Part shown: positions 13,240 to 21,784 of the stretch, one piece after another | How positions within the stretch are numbered: the first letter of the stretch is position 1 | How the letters are laid out: every line of letters begins with the position of its first letter | Source: Christensenella sp. UBA3792 | GTDB taxonomy: Bacteria; Bacillota; Clostridia; Christensenellales; CAG-138 | Length of the DNA: 46,174 nt | Direction of reading: 5' to 3' | NCBI GenBank assembly: GCA_002369195.1 | Contig: DFEW01000012.1 | Coordinates: 1-46,174 of the forward strand | Position numbers and translations under genes: made by a program | The notes under the pieces: model-generated | Told to the model about the DNA's origin: nothing | Databases searched by the model: none | What the model saw: the letters and a program-made list of their open reading frames with translations, nothing else

Positions 13240-14391
13240 ATGGTCATAACCGTCGTATGCGACGTGCTGGGTGAAGCCAACAACGGCACGACGATCGCCG
13301 CTTTGAATCTGATCCGCTCGATGCGCGAGCGCGGGCACACGGTGCGCGTGCTGTGTTCGGATCAGAACCGCAAAGGCGAGCCCGGCTTCTATATTGCGCA
13401 GTCCGCAAACCTCGGACCGCTTCAGCCGTATCTCGACAAGAACGGCGTTTCCCTCTCCCGTGCAAGCAGCAAGATCGTCAATGAGGCGATCGACGGCGCG
13501 GACGTCGTTCACTTTATGATGCCCTTCCCGCTCGGAAACAAGGCGGCCAAGCTTGCAAAGAAGCGCGGTTTGGCCATTACGGCGGGGTTTCACTGTCAGG
13601 CGGAGAACTTCACCTCGCATATTTTTATGAAGGATTCGCGGATCGCGAACTGGGTCTTCTATCGTTTCACATGGGCGCATTCCTACAGCAAATGCGACTG
13701 CATCCACTACCCCACGCAGTTCATTCGCGACACGTTCGAGCATGCCATTGCGCGCAAGACGAACGGATACGTGATCTCCAACGGCGTGAACAAGGCGTTC
13801 CGTCCGGAGCCGGTCGAGCGCGATCCGAAGTATGACGGAAAGATCGTCATTCAGTTCACCGGCCGTCTCAGCAAGGAAAAGACGCACAAGGTCCTGATCG
13901 ACGCCGTCAACCTTTCGAAGTACCGCGACCGGATCCAGCTCGTGTTTGCGGGCATCGGACCGCTGCACGACAAGCTCGTAAAGCGCGGTCAAAAGCTCAA
14001 GAATCCGCCGGAATTCCGGTTCTTCTCGCGGCAGGATCTGGTGAAGCAGCTCAACATGGCGGACCTCTACGTGCATCCGGCCGAGATCGAGATCGAAGCG
14101 ATCTCCTGTCTGGAGGCGATCGCCTGCGGTCTGGTTCCGGTGATCGCGAACTCGCCGCGCAGCGCAACGCGCTATTTCGCCATCGACGAACGCAACCTGT
14201 TCCACAACAAGGACGCCAAGGACCTCGCAAAGCGCATCGACTACTGGATCGAGCATCCGGAGGAAAAGAAAGCGCTGGCGCAGGCATACAGAGGGTTTGT
14301 GGAGCAGCATGAATACGAGCATTGCATGGACCGCATGGAACAGATGCTGTCCGATGCGGTAAAGGAGCACCGAAATGGCAAAACAGCATGA
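13240..14391 (+). CDS. Glycosyltransferase family 4
   Basis: This 383-residue GT-B enzyme starts MVITVVCDVLGEANNGTT after AAAGGAAAG; the ATG at 13204 lies inside the promoter and is rejected. The N-terminal domain binds the acceptor. The C-terminal domain has QFTGRLSKEKTHKVLIDAV (about 206-224) and the donor-binding E-x7-E region HPAEIEIEAISCLEAIACG. The closest recollection is lipid glucosyltransferases such as diacylglycerol glucosyltransferases of Firmicutes, which fits the acyltransferase encoded next to it with a 17-base overlap. A glycolipid product is an inference; sugar donor and acceptor are unknown. Confidence 0.88.
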   Translation: MVITVVCDVLGEANNGTTIAALNLIRSMRERGHTVRVLCSDQNRKGEPGFYIAQSANLGPLQPYLDKNGVSLSRASSKIVNEAIDGADVVHFMMPFPLGNKAAKLAKKRGLAITAGFHCQAENFTSHIFMKDSRIANWVFYRFTWAHSYSKCDCIHYPTQFIRDTFEHAIARKTNGYVISNGVNKAFRPEPVERDPKYDGKIVIQFTGRLSKEKTHKVLIDAVNLSKYRDRIQLVFAGIGPLHDKLVKRGQKLKNPPEFRFFSRQDLVKQLNMADLYVHPAEIEIEAISCLEAIACGLVPVIANSPRSATRYFAIDERNLFHNKDAKDLAKRIDYWIEHPEEKKALAQAYRGFVEQHEYEHCMDRMEQMLSDAVKEHRNGKTA

Positions 14392-15169
14392 ACCGAAACG
14401 CGTCATCTATTACCGTGACGCCGCGAATGAGGACTATGCCGGAACCGACATCGACACCAAATCCGTCGGCGCGGACTTTCCGTTCGCTCCGATCGGCGCG
14501 ATCTGGAAGTTCTTCGCGTTCATTGCGTACTACGTGATCGCCGCCCCGCTCGTTTTCTTCTACTGCTACATGTTCTGCGGCTTCCGCGTCAAAAACCGCA
14601 AGGCGATCCGAAAGATCCGCAAGACCGGATTCTTCCTCTACGCGAACCATTCGCACTTCACCGACGCATTCCTTGCCCCGATCGTGGCGTTCCCGAAGCG
14701 CGCATATGTGATCGTGGGACCCGATACGGTCTCGATCAAGGGGCTGAGAAACTTTGTGCAGATGGTCGGCGCGATCCCGATCCCGGACGTCTTTTCCGGC
14801 ATGCCCTCGTTTTTGAACGCGATCCGCCTCCGCATCGAGGAAAACTGCTGCATCAGCGTCTTCCCCGAAGCGCATATGTGGAACTTCTGCACGTTCCTGC
14901 GTCCGCTGAAAAGCGGCTCGTTCCGCTACCCCATCCATCTCGGCGTGCCGAGCGTAGCGGTTGCGGTAACATATCAGCAGCGCAAACTGCCGTTTCTCAA
15001 AAAGCCGCGGCGCACCGTGTTCATCTCCGATCCGTTCTATCCGGACGGATCGCTGCCCCAGAAGGAAGCGCAGCGCAAGCTGCAGGATGAAGTCGAAGCG
15101 TTCCTTCGTGAAAAGCTTGACACCTATTCGACCTACAAATACTACGACTACCGCAAGGCGGAAGACTGA
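14375..15169 (+). CDS. 1-acyl-glycerol-3-phosphate acyltransferase-like (PlsC family)
   Basis: The protein has 264 residues. A membrane segment is at about 42-68. The catalytic H-x4-D motif is NHSHFTD (His92, Asp97). The second acyltransferase block reads VFPEAHMW, in place of the usual FPEGTR, and the third is KSGSFRYPIHLGVPSVAVAV. The enzyme should move an acyl chain from acyl-ACP or acyl-CoA onto a lipid at the inner face of the membrane. It overlaps the glycosyltransferase by 17 bases, which suggests joint action in glycolipid assembly. The acceptor is not known. Confidence 0.88.
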   Translation: MAKQHEPKRVIYYRDAANEDYAGTDIDTKSVGADFPFAPIGAIWKFFAFIAYYVIAAPLVFFYCYMFCGFRVKNRKAIRKIRKTGFFLYANHSHFTDAFLAPIVAFPKRAYVIVGPDTVSIKGLRNFVQMVGAIPIPDVFSGMPSFLNAIRLRIEENCCISVFPEAHMWNFCTFLRPLKSGSFRYPIHLGVPSVAVAVTYQQRKLPFLKKPRRTVFISDPFYPDGSLPQKEAQRKLQDEVEAFLREKLDTYSTYKYYDYRKAED

Positions 15170-15193
15170 GAACGCTTCACGCGTTCTTTTTTA
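15169..15193 (+). terminator. Terminator of the glycosyltransferase-acyltransferase pair
   Basis: AGAACGC-TTCAC-GCGTTCT followed by a T run, overlapping the acyltransferase stop. Confidence 0.9.
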
Positions 15194-15222
15194 TTGCGCG
15201 ATGCCGAACAGTTTGGTATAAT
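15194..15222 (+). promoter_or_regulatory. Promoter of the galactoside operon
   Basis: -35 TTGCGC (15194-15199), a 17-base spacer and -10 TATAAT (15217-15222). It begins directly after the preceding terminator. No operator or regulator gene is visible. Confidence 0.8.
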
Positions 15223-15241
15223 GATATATTGAGGTAACGAT

Positions 15242-16255
15242 ATGATTACAAAACGCTTTTTCGGAACAACAAAAAACGGCGAGGACGTCCACGCGTATAC
15301 ATTGGAAAACGATCGCGGCATCGCCGTCACCGTCCTCGATTACGGCGCGACGCTGCAGTCGGTCGTGCTCACGCACAAGGGCGAGCGCATCGACGTCCTG
15401 CTCGGCTATGACACGATCGAGGAATACGAACAAAACGACGGCTATCTCGGCGCGTCGATCGGACGGTTTGCCGGACGCATACCGGATTCTGTTCTGCGCA
15501 TTGGCAGCGACGTCTTCCCCGTCACCGCAAACGAGGGCAAAAATCAGCTGCACGGCGGCAAGGTCGGGTTCGACAAACGCATCTGGACCGTCGAACAGAT
15601 CCATAGCGATTCCGAGAAGATTCGGGGCGATTTCATCTCGTTCTCCCTTCGTTCCATGGACGGCGACGAGGGCTATCCGGGCGCGGTGCAGTTTCACGCG
15701 CATTACGGGCTTCCGGGACTGGTCGGACGCATGCTTTCGGTCGCGTATGGCGCGACCTCCGACCGCGTCACCGCATGGAACCCGACCAATCATGCCTACT
15801 GGAACCTGAACGGGCACGACGCCGGAGACGCGCGCGGACACCTTTTGGAGATTCCCGCAGACCGTTACGTGCCGGTGGACGGCGCCTGCATTCCGCTCGG
15901 CACCGAAGCGGCCGTGACGGGTACGCGCTTCGATTTCCGGAAGCTGCGGGAGATCGCGCAGCCCTACGATCACAGCTTTGTCCTGAACGGGCATGTACTG
16001 CAGCTTTTCGGCAGCCGCGGGATCGGAATGCAGGTTCGTACCGACTGCAAGGCGGTGCAGCTGTATACGGCGGAATACCTTACAGAGCGCAAGGGCAAGG
16101 GCGGCGCGATCTACCGTCCGTTCGGCGCGGTGTGCCTCGAAACCGAGGGGCGACAGACGATGCCCGATCGGCCGGTCGCGCCGGAAAACGTGCTTTCGGG
16201 GAACGGGCAATCCTATCGCTACACACATTTTCGGTTTATCTATGAGGAGGACTGA
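15242..16255 (+). CDS. galM: Aldose 1-epimerase (galactose mutarotase)
   Basis: GalM interconverts the alpha and beta anomers of galactose in the cytosol, supplying the alpha form for galactokinase. The 337-residue length is normal. Family motifs are GxSIGRFAGRI near residue 75, KNQLHGGKVGFDK near 100, the NPTNHAYWNL block with catalytic His184, and CLETEGRQTMPD with the catalytic Glu at about 300. A GAGG ribosome site precedes the ATG. It is first in the operon, two bases before galK. Confidence 0.95.
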   Translation: MITKRFFGTTKNGEDVHAYTLENDRGIAVTVLDYGATLQSVVLTHKGERIDVLLGYDTIEEYEQNDGYLGASIGRFAGRIPDSVLRIGSDVFPVTANEGKNQLHGGKVGFDKRIWTVEQIHSDSEKIRGDFISFSLRSMDGDEGYPGAVQFHAHYGLPGLVGRMLSVAYGATSDRVTAWNPTNHAYWNLNGHDAGDARGHLLEIPADRYVPVDGACIPLGTEAAVTGTRFDFRKLREIAQPYDHSFVLNGHVLQLFGSRGIGMQVRTDCKAVQLYTAEYLTERKGKGGAIYRPFGAVCLETEGRQTMPDRPVAPENVLSGNGQSYRYTHFRFIYEED

Positions 16256-16257
16256 AT

Positions 16258-17454
16258 ATGGAATCCATTCAGAATATGCGGAACGCTTTTGAACAATTGT
16301 ACGGGCGTCAGGCGCAGCGCGCGTTTTCCGCCTGCGGACGCTCGGAACTGATCGGCAACCACACCGACCATCAGCACGGTCTGGTGATCGCCTGCGGCGT
16401 GAACCTGTCCGCGGTCGCGCTCGTCGCCGAAAACGGACGCAATGAACTGCGGCTCGCGTCGAAGGGCTTTCCCTCCTGCGCCGTCGCGCTCGACGACACA
16501 AAGCCGGCCCCCGACGAATACGGCACGACAAAAGCGCTTTTGCGCGGCGTGCTTGCGGGCGTCTGCGAACGCGGTGCACACCCGTTCGGGCTCGATCTGT
16601 ACATCGTTTCGAACGTGCTGTCCGGCAGCGGGCTGAGCTCGTCCGCCGCGATCGAGGTGCTGCTCGCGGGCGTTTTGAACGCGTATTATCTCGACGGCGC
16701 GCTCGACGGGATCGCGCTTGCCAAGATCGGACAGCACGCGGAAAACGTGTTCTTCGGAAAGCCGTCCGGTCTGATGGATCAGATGGCGTGCGCGCTCGGC
16801 GGCATTCAGTTTTTCGACTTTTCCGATCCCGCAAGCCCGCTTGCCGAGCGGCTGCCGTTCGACTTTGACCGCGCGAACCACTCGCTCGTCGTCATCGATT
16901 CGGGCGCGGATCACGCCGACCTCACGGACTGCTACGCCGCAATCACGCGCGAGCTTGCCGCGCTCGACGGCTTCTTCGGCGAAACGGCGCTGCGCGACGT
17001 GAACGAAAGCGATTTCTATGCTTCCCTGCCGGTTCTTCGCCGCCTGTTCGGCGACCGGACGATGCTGCGCGCCATGCACGTATTCGACGAAAACCGTCGC
17101 GTCCTTGCGGCGAAAGATGCGCTCGAACGCGACGACTTTACGGCATTTCTCGATGCGCTCAACGCGTCGGGCGATTCGTCGTACATGCTGCTGCAGAACG
17201 TGATCGCCGAGGGACATACGAACGCGCAGGCGGTTGCGTTCGTGATCTGCTATGCAAAGAAGGTTCTAAACGGGCGCGGTGCGGTGCGCGTCCACGGCGG
17301 CGGCTTTGCCGGAACGGTGCTTGCCGTCGTGCCAAACGACTTCCTTGCCGACTTTACGGCGGAGATGGACCGCGTACTCACCCCGGGCGCATGCCGCGTG
17401 CTGAGCGTGCGCAAGCGCGGCGTCTATGAACTGCCGCTGGAGGAGCTCGCATGA
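16258..17454 (+). CDS. galK: Galactokinase
   Basis: Galactokinase phosphorylates alpha-D-galactose with ATP to galactose 1-phosphate, the first committed step of the Leloir pathway. This 398-residue GHMP kinase has the galactokinase signature GRSELIGNHTDH (27-38), the ATP-binding block VLSGSGLSSSAAIEV (about 120-134) and the C-terminal VRVHGGGFAGTVLAV. Asn34 in place of the more common Glu (GEHTDY) is a small variation. It lies two bases after galM and overlaps the transporter gene by four bases. galT and galE are not in the window. Confidence 0.94.
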   Translation: MESIQNMRNAFEQLYGRQAQRAFSACGRSELIGNHTDHQHGLVIACGVNLSAVALVAENGRNELRLASKGFPSCAVALDDTKPAPDEYGTTKALLRGVLAGVCERGAHPFGLDLYIVSNVLSGSGLSSSAAIEVLLAGVLNAYYLDGALDGIALAKIGQHAENVFFGKPSGLMDQMACALGGIQFFDFSDPASPLAERLPFDFDRANHSLVVIDSGADHADLTDCYAAITRELAALDGFFGETALRDVNESDFYASLPVLRRLFGDRTMLRAMHVFDENRRVLAAKDALERDDFTAFLDALNASGDSSYMLLQNVIAEGHTNAQAVAFVICYAKKVLNGRGAVRVHGGGFAGTVLAVVPNDFLADFTAEMDRVLTPGACRVLSVRKRGVYELPLEELA

Positions 17455-18743
17455 AACGTCGGCGCTTTTGGAGCGTGCTGATCCTGTTCAGCTTGATCGG
17501 ACAGATCGCATGGGTAGTCGAGAACATGTACTTCAACGTGTTCATCTACCACATGTTCAACGCCTCCCCGCGCGAGATCTCGCTGATGGTCGAGGCAAGT
17601 GCCGTCGCGGCGACGCTCACCACGATCTTCGTCGGCGCGCTGTCCGACCGGCTCGGCAAGCGCAAGGCGTTCATCGCGTTCGGCTACATTCTGTGGGGCG
17701 TATCGATCCTCGCGTTCGCGTTTTTGCGTGCGGACTGGATCGGCGCCGCCTTCCCCGCCGTCGCGAACGCCGCGGCGCTCGGCTGCACGCTCGTCATCAT
17801 CTTTGACTGCATCATGACGTTCTTCGGCTCCACGGCGAACGATGCCTGCTTCAACGCGTGGCTGACCGATTCGACCGACGATTCGAACCGCGGCAAGGCG
17901 GAAGGCGTGAACGCGATGATGCCGCTTCTGGCGATCCTTGTGGTGTTCGGCGGCACGATGTGGGCGGATACGTCGAACGCATCGCATTGGACGATCCTCT
18001 TTTTGATCATCGGCGGCGTCGTTCTCCTTTGCGGCATTCTCGGACTGGTTTTGATCGAGGAGCCGAAAGGACTTTTGAAGCAGGCGGCGGGCTATCGCGA
18101 AACGCTGCTGTACGGCTTCCGTCCCTCGGTGGTGCGCGCAAACGCGCCGCTCTATCGGGCGCTGCTTGCGTTCACCGTGTTCGGCATTTCGATTCAGATC
18201 TTCATGCCGTACCTGATCCTCTACTACACCGAAGCGCTGCTCCTTTCTAACTACGTGCTGATCATGGCGCCCGCGATCGTGCTTGCGGCGGTTGCGACCG
18301 CGCTGTACGGGCGGCTGTTCGACCGCTTCGGCTACCGCAAAACGCTGATTCCCGCGCTGATCGTGCTGCTGCTCGGCTACGCGGTGCTGTTCCTGTTCCG
18401 CAATACCGCGCTCGTGTTCGTCGGCTCGCTGCTGATGATGTGCGGGTACCTCTGCGGAATGGCGGTGTTCGGCGCGCGCATCCGCGAGACCACGCCCGTC
18501 GGCATGGCGGGACGGTTTCAGGGGCTTCGCATCGTTGCACAGGTGCTGATCCCCGGCGTCATCGGTCCCGCGATCGGCAGTCTCGTCCTGCGCGGCGCGC
18601 AGACCGTGCAGAACGGCGACGGCACGACCTCGTTCATTCCGAATCAAAACATCTTTTTGTGGGCGGGCATTGCGCTCGTGCCGATCGCGGCGCTGCTGCT
18701 GATCGAGTCTTTGCGTACCGAAAGGAAGGCAGACCGTGCTTAA
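17451..18743 (+). CDS. MFS transporter, probably for a galactoside
   Basis: This 430-residue integral membrane protein has about 12 hydrophobic segments and the MFS loop 2-3 motif GALSDRLGKRKAFIAFGY near residues 63-80; a second, weaker copy is YGRLFDRFGYRKTL in the C-terminal half. An extra polar stretch around 125-150 (NAWLTDSTDDSNRGKAEGV) is typical of a subgroup of Firmicute sugar-type MFS proteins. It overlaps galK by four bases and the GH2 gene by eight. Import of the galactoside cleaved by the GH2 enzyme is inferred from position only. Confidence 0.88.
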   Translation: MKRRRFWSVLILFSLIGQIAWVVENMYFNVFIYHMFNASPREISLMVEASAVAATLTTIFVGALSDRLGKRKAFIAFGYILWGVSILAFAFLRADWIGAAFPAVANAAALGCTLVIIFDCIMTFFGSTANDACFNAWLTDSTDDSNRGKAEGVNAMMPLLAILVVFGGTMWADTSNASHWTILFLIIGGVVLLCGILGLVLIEEPKGLLKQAAGYRETLLYGFRPSVVRANAPLYRALLAFTVFGISIQIFMPYLILYYTEALLLSNYVLIMAPAIVLAAVATALYGRLFDRFGYRKTLIPALIVLLLGYAVLFLFRNTALVFVGSLLMMCGYLCGMAVFGARIRETTPVGMAGRFQGLRIVAQVLIPGVIGPAIGSLVLRGAQTVQNGDGTTSFIPNQNIFLWAGIALVPIAALLLIESLRTERKADRA

Positions 18744-20388
18744 CGCCTATCCGCGTCCGCAGATGCGGCGCGACAGCTTTTTCAATCTCAACGGCGAATG
18801 GGACTTCGCGATCACCGACGGACAAAGGCCCGACGCATTCGCGCATTCGATCGAGGTCCCCTATCCGCCCGAGTCGGCGCGCTCCGGCATCTGCCGCCGC
18901 ATCGAAGCACACGAGGTCATGTGGTATCGAAAGACCTTCACGCTTCCGGACGGATTCAACCGCGGACGCATGCTTCTGCACTTCGGTGCCGTCGATCAGA
19001 TCGCGAACGTTTATTGGAACGGAACAAAGCTCGGCACGCACGAGGGCGGCTATCTGCCGTTTTCCTTCGACGTGACCGCGCATCTTGCCGCACAAAACGA
19101 ACTGCTCGTCGAAGCGCGCGACGCCCTCGATCACCGCTATCCGTGGGGCAAGCAAAAGCGCAGCAACGGCGGCATGTGGTACACACCCTTTTCCGGCATC
19201 TGGCAGACCGTGTGGCTCGAAAGCGTTCCGGAACCGTATATAAGCGATCTCGTTCTCACCCCGTCGCTCGATGCGGTCACGGTCGAGGTGCGTTCGAGCG
19301 CGCCCGCCGCGTCGCGCATTGCCGTAGAAACGCCCTCCGGCGTCATCGAGGCATCCTGCGACGGTTCGCCCGTGCGCATCCCGATCCCCGATCCGATCCT
19401 TTGGACGCCCGAACATCCGCACCTCTATCCGCTGACTGTGCGCGTCGGCAGCGATACGGTGCACAGCTATTTTGCGCTTCGCACGTTCGGCACCGGCACG
19501 GTCGACGGCATTCCGCGGCTGCTGCTGAACGGCGAACCGGTCTTTCTGCACGGCGTGCTCGATCAGGGCTACTGGCCCGAAGGCATCTGCCTGCCGCCCG
19601 ACGACGGCGGTTATGAGCGCGACATCCTCGTCCTCAAGACGCTCGGCTTCAACACGATCCGCAAGCACATCCGCGTCGAGCCGCTTCCCTTCTACGAGGC
19701 ATGCGACCGGCTCGGCATGCTCGTGTTGCAGGACTTCGTCAACAACGGCGACTACCGCTTTCTCCACGACACCGTGCTGCCGACCATCGGGCTCAAAACG
19801 CTCTCAGACGCGCGCACGAACCGCGATCCGATCACGCAAAGGATCTTCCTCGACAGCGCAAAAGGCACGATCTCACACCTTTATAACGCGCCTTGCGTGA
19901 TCGGCTGGACGATCTTCAACGAGGGCTGGGGGCAGTTCTGCGCAAACGAGGTATACCATACCTTAAAGCCGCTCGATCCGACGCGCATCTTCGACGCGAC
20001 CTCCGGCTGGTTCTTTGAAGGCGAAAGCGACGTGCAGAGCGAGCACGTCTACTTCAAGCCGTTCCGTCCGCGCTTCGGCAAAAAGCCGTATCTGCTCTCC
20101 GAATTCGGCGGCTACGTGTACACGACCGACGCCGGGAAAAAGTACGGCTATCGCTTCTTCACCGACCCGGACGCGTATCGGGATGCGCTCGAAACGCTGT
20201 ACCGCAGGGAGATTCTTCCCGCCGTCGAACGCGGGCTGTGCGGCGCGATCTACACGCAGCTGAGCGACGTCGAACAGGAGCGGAACGGACTGCTCTCCTA
20301 CGACCGCTCGATCTCAAAAGCAAACGCGACCGCCATGCAGGCGATCGCAAAGCAATTGCAGCTTGCCGTCAGGCAGCAAAGCCGCTGA
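18736..20388 (+). CDS. Glycoside hydrolase family 2 enzyme (beta-galactosidase type)
   Basis: This 550-residue GH2 enzyme starts at GTG after GGAAGG. Order: sugar-binding jelly-roll (about 1-165, with NGEWDFAI, WYRKTF, HEGGYLPFSFDVT), an immunoglobulin-like domain (about 165-255), then a TIM barrel. The acid/base is Glu396 in WTIFNEGWG and the nucleophile Glu456 in LLSEFGGY. It is much shorter than LacZ (about 1,020 residues) and close to the short GH2 proteins. No signal peptide is seen, so it acts in the cytosol. Neighbours galM and galK favour a beta-galactoside substrate; beta-glucuronidase or beta-mannosidase activity cannot be excluded. Confidence 0.9.
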   Translation: MLNAYPRPQMRRDSFFNLNGEWDFAITDGQRPDAFAHSIEVPYPPESARSGICRRIEAHEVMWYRKTFTLPDGFNRGRMLLHFGAVDQIANVYWNGTKLGTHEGGYLPFSFDVTAHLAAQNELLVEARDALDHRYPWGKQKRSNGGMWYTPFSGIWQTVWLESVPEPYISDLVLTPSLDAVTVEVRSSAPAASRIAVETPSGVIEASCDGSPVRIPIPDPILWTPEHPHLYPLTVRVGSDTVHSYFALRTFGTGTVDGIPRLLLNGEPVFLHGVLDQGYWPEGICLPPDDGGYERDILVLKTLGFNTIRKHIRVEPLPFYEACDRLGMLVLQDFVNNGDYRFLHDTVLPTIGLKTLSDARTNRDPITQRIFLDSAKGTISHLYNAPCVIGWTIFNEGWGQFCANEVYHTLKPLDPTRIFDATSGWFFEGESDVQSEHVYFKPFRPRFGKKPYLLSEFGGYVYTTDAGKKYGYRFFTDPDAYRDALETLYRREILPAVERGLCGAIYTQLSDVEQERNGLLSYDRSISKANATAMQAIAKQLQLAVRQQSR

Positions 20389-20433
20389 AACGCGGTTTAT
20401 CAAGATTATCCAAAGTATACGCTGCTATCGGAA

Positions 20434-20468
20434 AAGGTGCGGTCTGCAATGCGGATCGCACCTCTTTG
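20434..20468 (+). terminator. Probable terminator of the galactoside operon
   Basis: AGGTGCG (20435-20441) pairs with CGCACCT (20457-20463), followed by CTTTG. The T tract is weak. Confidence 0.5.
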
Positions 20469-20541
20469 AATCATCTGTCAAGTTTTTCGACACGGCTAAC
20501 CGTCCCTCCGTGTTAGTCCCCTTGTGTTACGGCGAACGGGT

Positions 20542-20591
20542 TGTCAAGAGAACCGTCCCTCCGGCACCGGGATGTCAAGAGAACCGTCCCT
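20542..20591. repeat. Two direct copies of the 19-base boundary repeat
   Basis: TGTCAAGAGAACCGTCCCT occurs at 20542-20560 and 20573-20591. An inverted copy is at 21483-21501. The first copy supplies the stop codon of the adjacent gene and both copies code for its last residues. Confidence 0.85.
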
Positions 20592-21395
20592 CTGACATCC
20601 ACCCCAACCATTATGCTTCTTAAAATCTTTCATTTGGATCCAAATATGCGCCGGGTCTTCTATTTTCTCAATAACAACCTTTTTCCCGTGTTCTTTTGTA
20701 TCTATTATTTCCAAATATGAACGAACCGACGAAGCATCTACAACTTCTCCGTTTTTGAATTGCTCCACAAGCACAATGAAAAGCATCCTGCCTTCATCAT
20801 CATTATCCAGAATGATTGGAAAAACATATTCCTCTCCATCTACACTGATTTGTTTCAAGAATTCGTCTTTTGCTTTTCCCTGCTCAATTTCTCGCTCATT
20901 CGCGGTATACTTGTAACCTTGTTTATCCTCCGAAATTATCGTTTTTACCGTCATCTTATCATAGTTCAGCGGCAAGTCCCAGTCATTTCTATCTTTCAAC
21001 TGTTTCTCATCAGTTATAGAAAAGCTCTCTGCGTTTGAATAAATAACCCAGCAATCATCCTCATAGTAATAAACTTTATCGTCGTCATAATGCTGACATA
21101 TTACAAACGCAACCAAAGGACTCTGTTCGCCCAAATAACTATAATACAAAGGACTGTTGCCTGTCCAGATTTTATATAAAAGTCTACCTTGGCTGTCTTC
21201 TTCAACAATTTCTATTCTTGTCCCTATCTGATCGCAACCTGGTATGCTGAAAGTAGCGATTGTAAACAGCGCTGTTTCATTTCCTCTATATGGTCCCGGA
21301 GTACCCATGTTGTACATTATACTGCATCCGGAAAATGAGCTTATGACTAAAAATACAATCAGTGCAATACTCAACTTTTTATTTATCTTCTTCAT
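20544..21395 (-). CDS. AT-rich orphan lipoprotein, function unknown
   Basis: The protein has 283 residues. The signal peptide ends SSFSG-Cys24, a good lipobox. The rest is charged and mostly beta, with YYYEDDCWVIYSNAESFSI and VFPIILDNDDEGRMLFIVLVEQF; I do not recognise a family. Base composition and codon use are clearly more AT-rich than in all neighbours, which points to recent transfer. The last 17 residues or so (after KKHNGWGG) are encoded by the boundary repeat, so the natural C-terminus has probably been lost or replaced. The start has AGAGGT at fair spacing. It is convergent with the GH2 gene. Confidence 0.78.
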   Translation of the reverse strand: MKKINKKLSIALIVFLVISSFSGCSIMYNMGTPGPYRGNETALFTIATFSIPGCDQIGTRIEIVEEDSQGRLLYKIWTGNSPLYYSYLGEQSPLVAFVICQHYDDDKVYYYEDDCWVIYSNAESFSITDEKQLKDRNDWDLPLNYDKMTVKTIISEDKQGYKYTANEREIEQGKAKDEFLKQISVDGEEYVFPIILDNDDEGRMLFIVLVEQFKNGEVVDASSVRSYLEIIDTKEHGKKVVIEKIEDPAHIWIQMKDFKKHNGWGGCQRDGSLDIPVPEGRFS

Positions 21396-21482
21396 TAAGA
21401 TACCTCTTTTTGATGGGAGCTTGTGATTTGTCGGTGTTAATGTTTTCTTAATTTATCCACCTATGCAAAACTACAGTGTCAA

Positions 21483-21530
21483 GGGGACGGTTCTCTTGAC
21501 AACTTAACACAGGGGTACGGTTCTGTTGTC
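21483..21530. repeat. Inverted copy of the boundary repeat plus a degenerate copy
   Basis: GGGGACGGTTCTCTTGACA (21483-21501) is the reverse complement of the repeats at 20542 and 20573 except for one base. A degenerate copy, AGGGGTACGGTTCTGTTGTC, follows at 21511-21530. The form resembles repeats that accompany REP-associated tyrosine transposases in Clostridia; no transposase gene is present here. Confidence 0.75.
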
Positions 21531-21743
21531 ACGCGGCGGGAATCGTCCTGTGCTGTCCGGCGGCAATTCACGGATGATATATTTTACCATACGCATGCTG
21601 CGGCGTCAATCGACGAACCGTTCGGCTTGTCCCTTCATCTATACAGACACCGCAAACAGGGAAAGTGTTACAGAAAATTAGTATATATTTTTTGAAACGG
21701 TGCGGCTGCGCATGAAAAGGGATCGGCTGCTGTGCGGGGATAG
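21531..21743. other. Non-coding stretch
   Basis: Part of the 389-base gap between the AT-rich lipoprotein and the LRR/FnIII-like gene. It is a mix of GC-rich and AT-rich pieces. I see no gene, promoter or structured RNA here. Confidence 0.5.
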
Positions 21744-21777
21744 AAAACGGCGCAGACCCCGCTTCGGGATCCGCGCC
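21744..21777 (-). terminator. Terminator of the LRR/FnIII-like gene
   Basis: Minus strand: GGCGCGGATCCCG-AAG-CGGGGTCTGCGCC, with mismatches in the middle, followed by GTTTTC. It begins eight bases after the stop codon. Confidence 0.7.
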
Positions 21778-21784
21778 GATTCGG

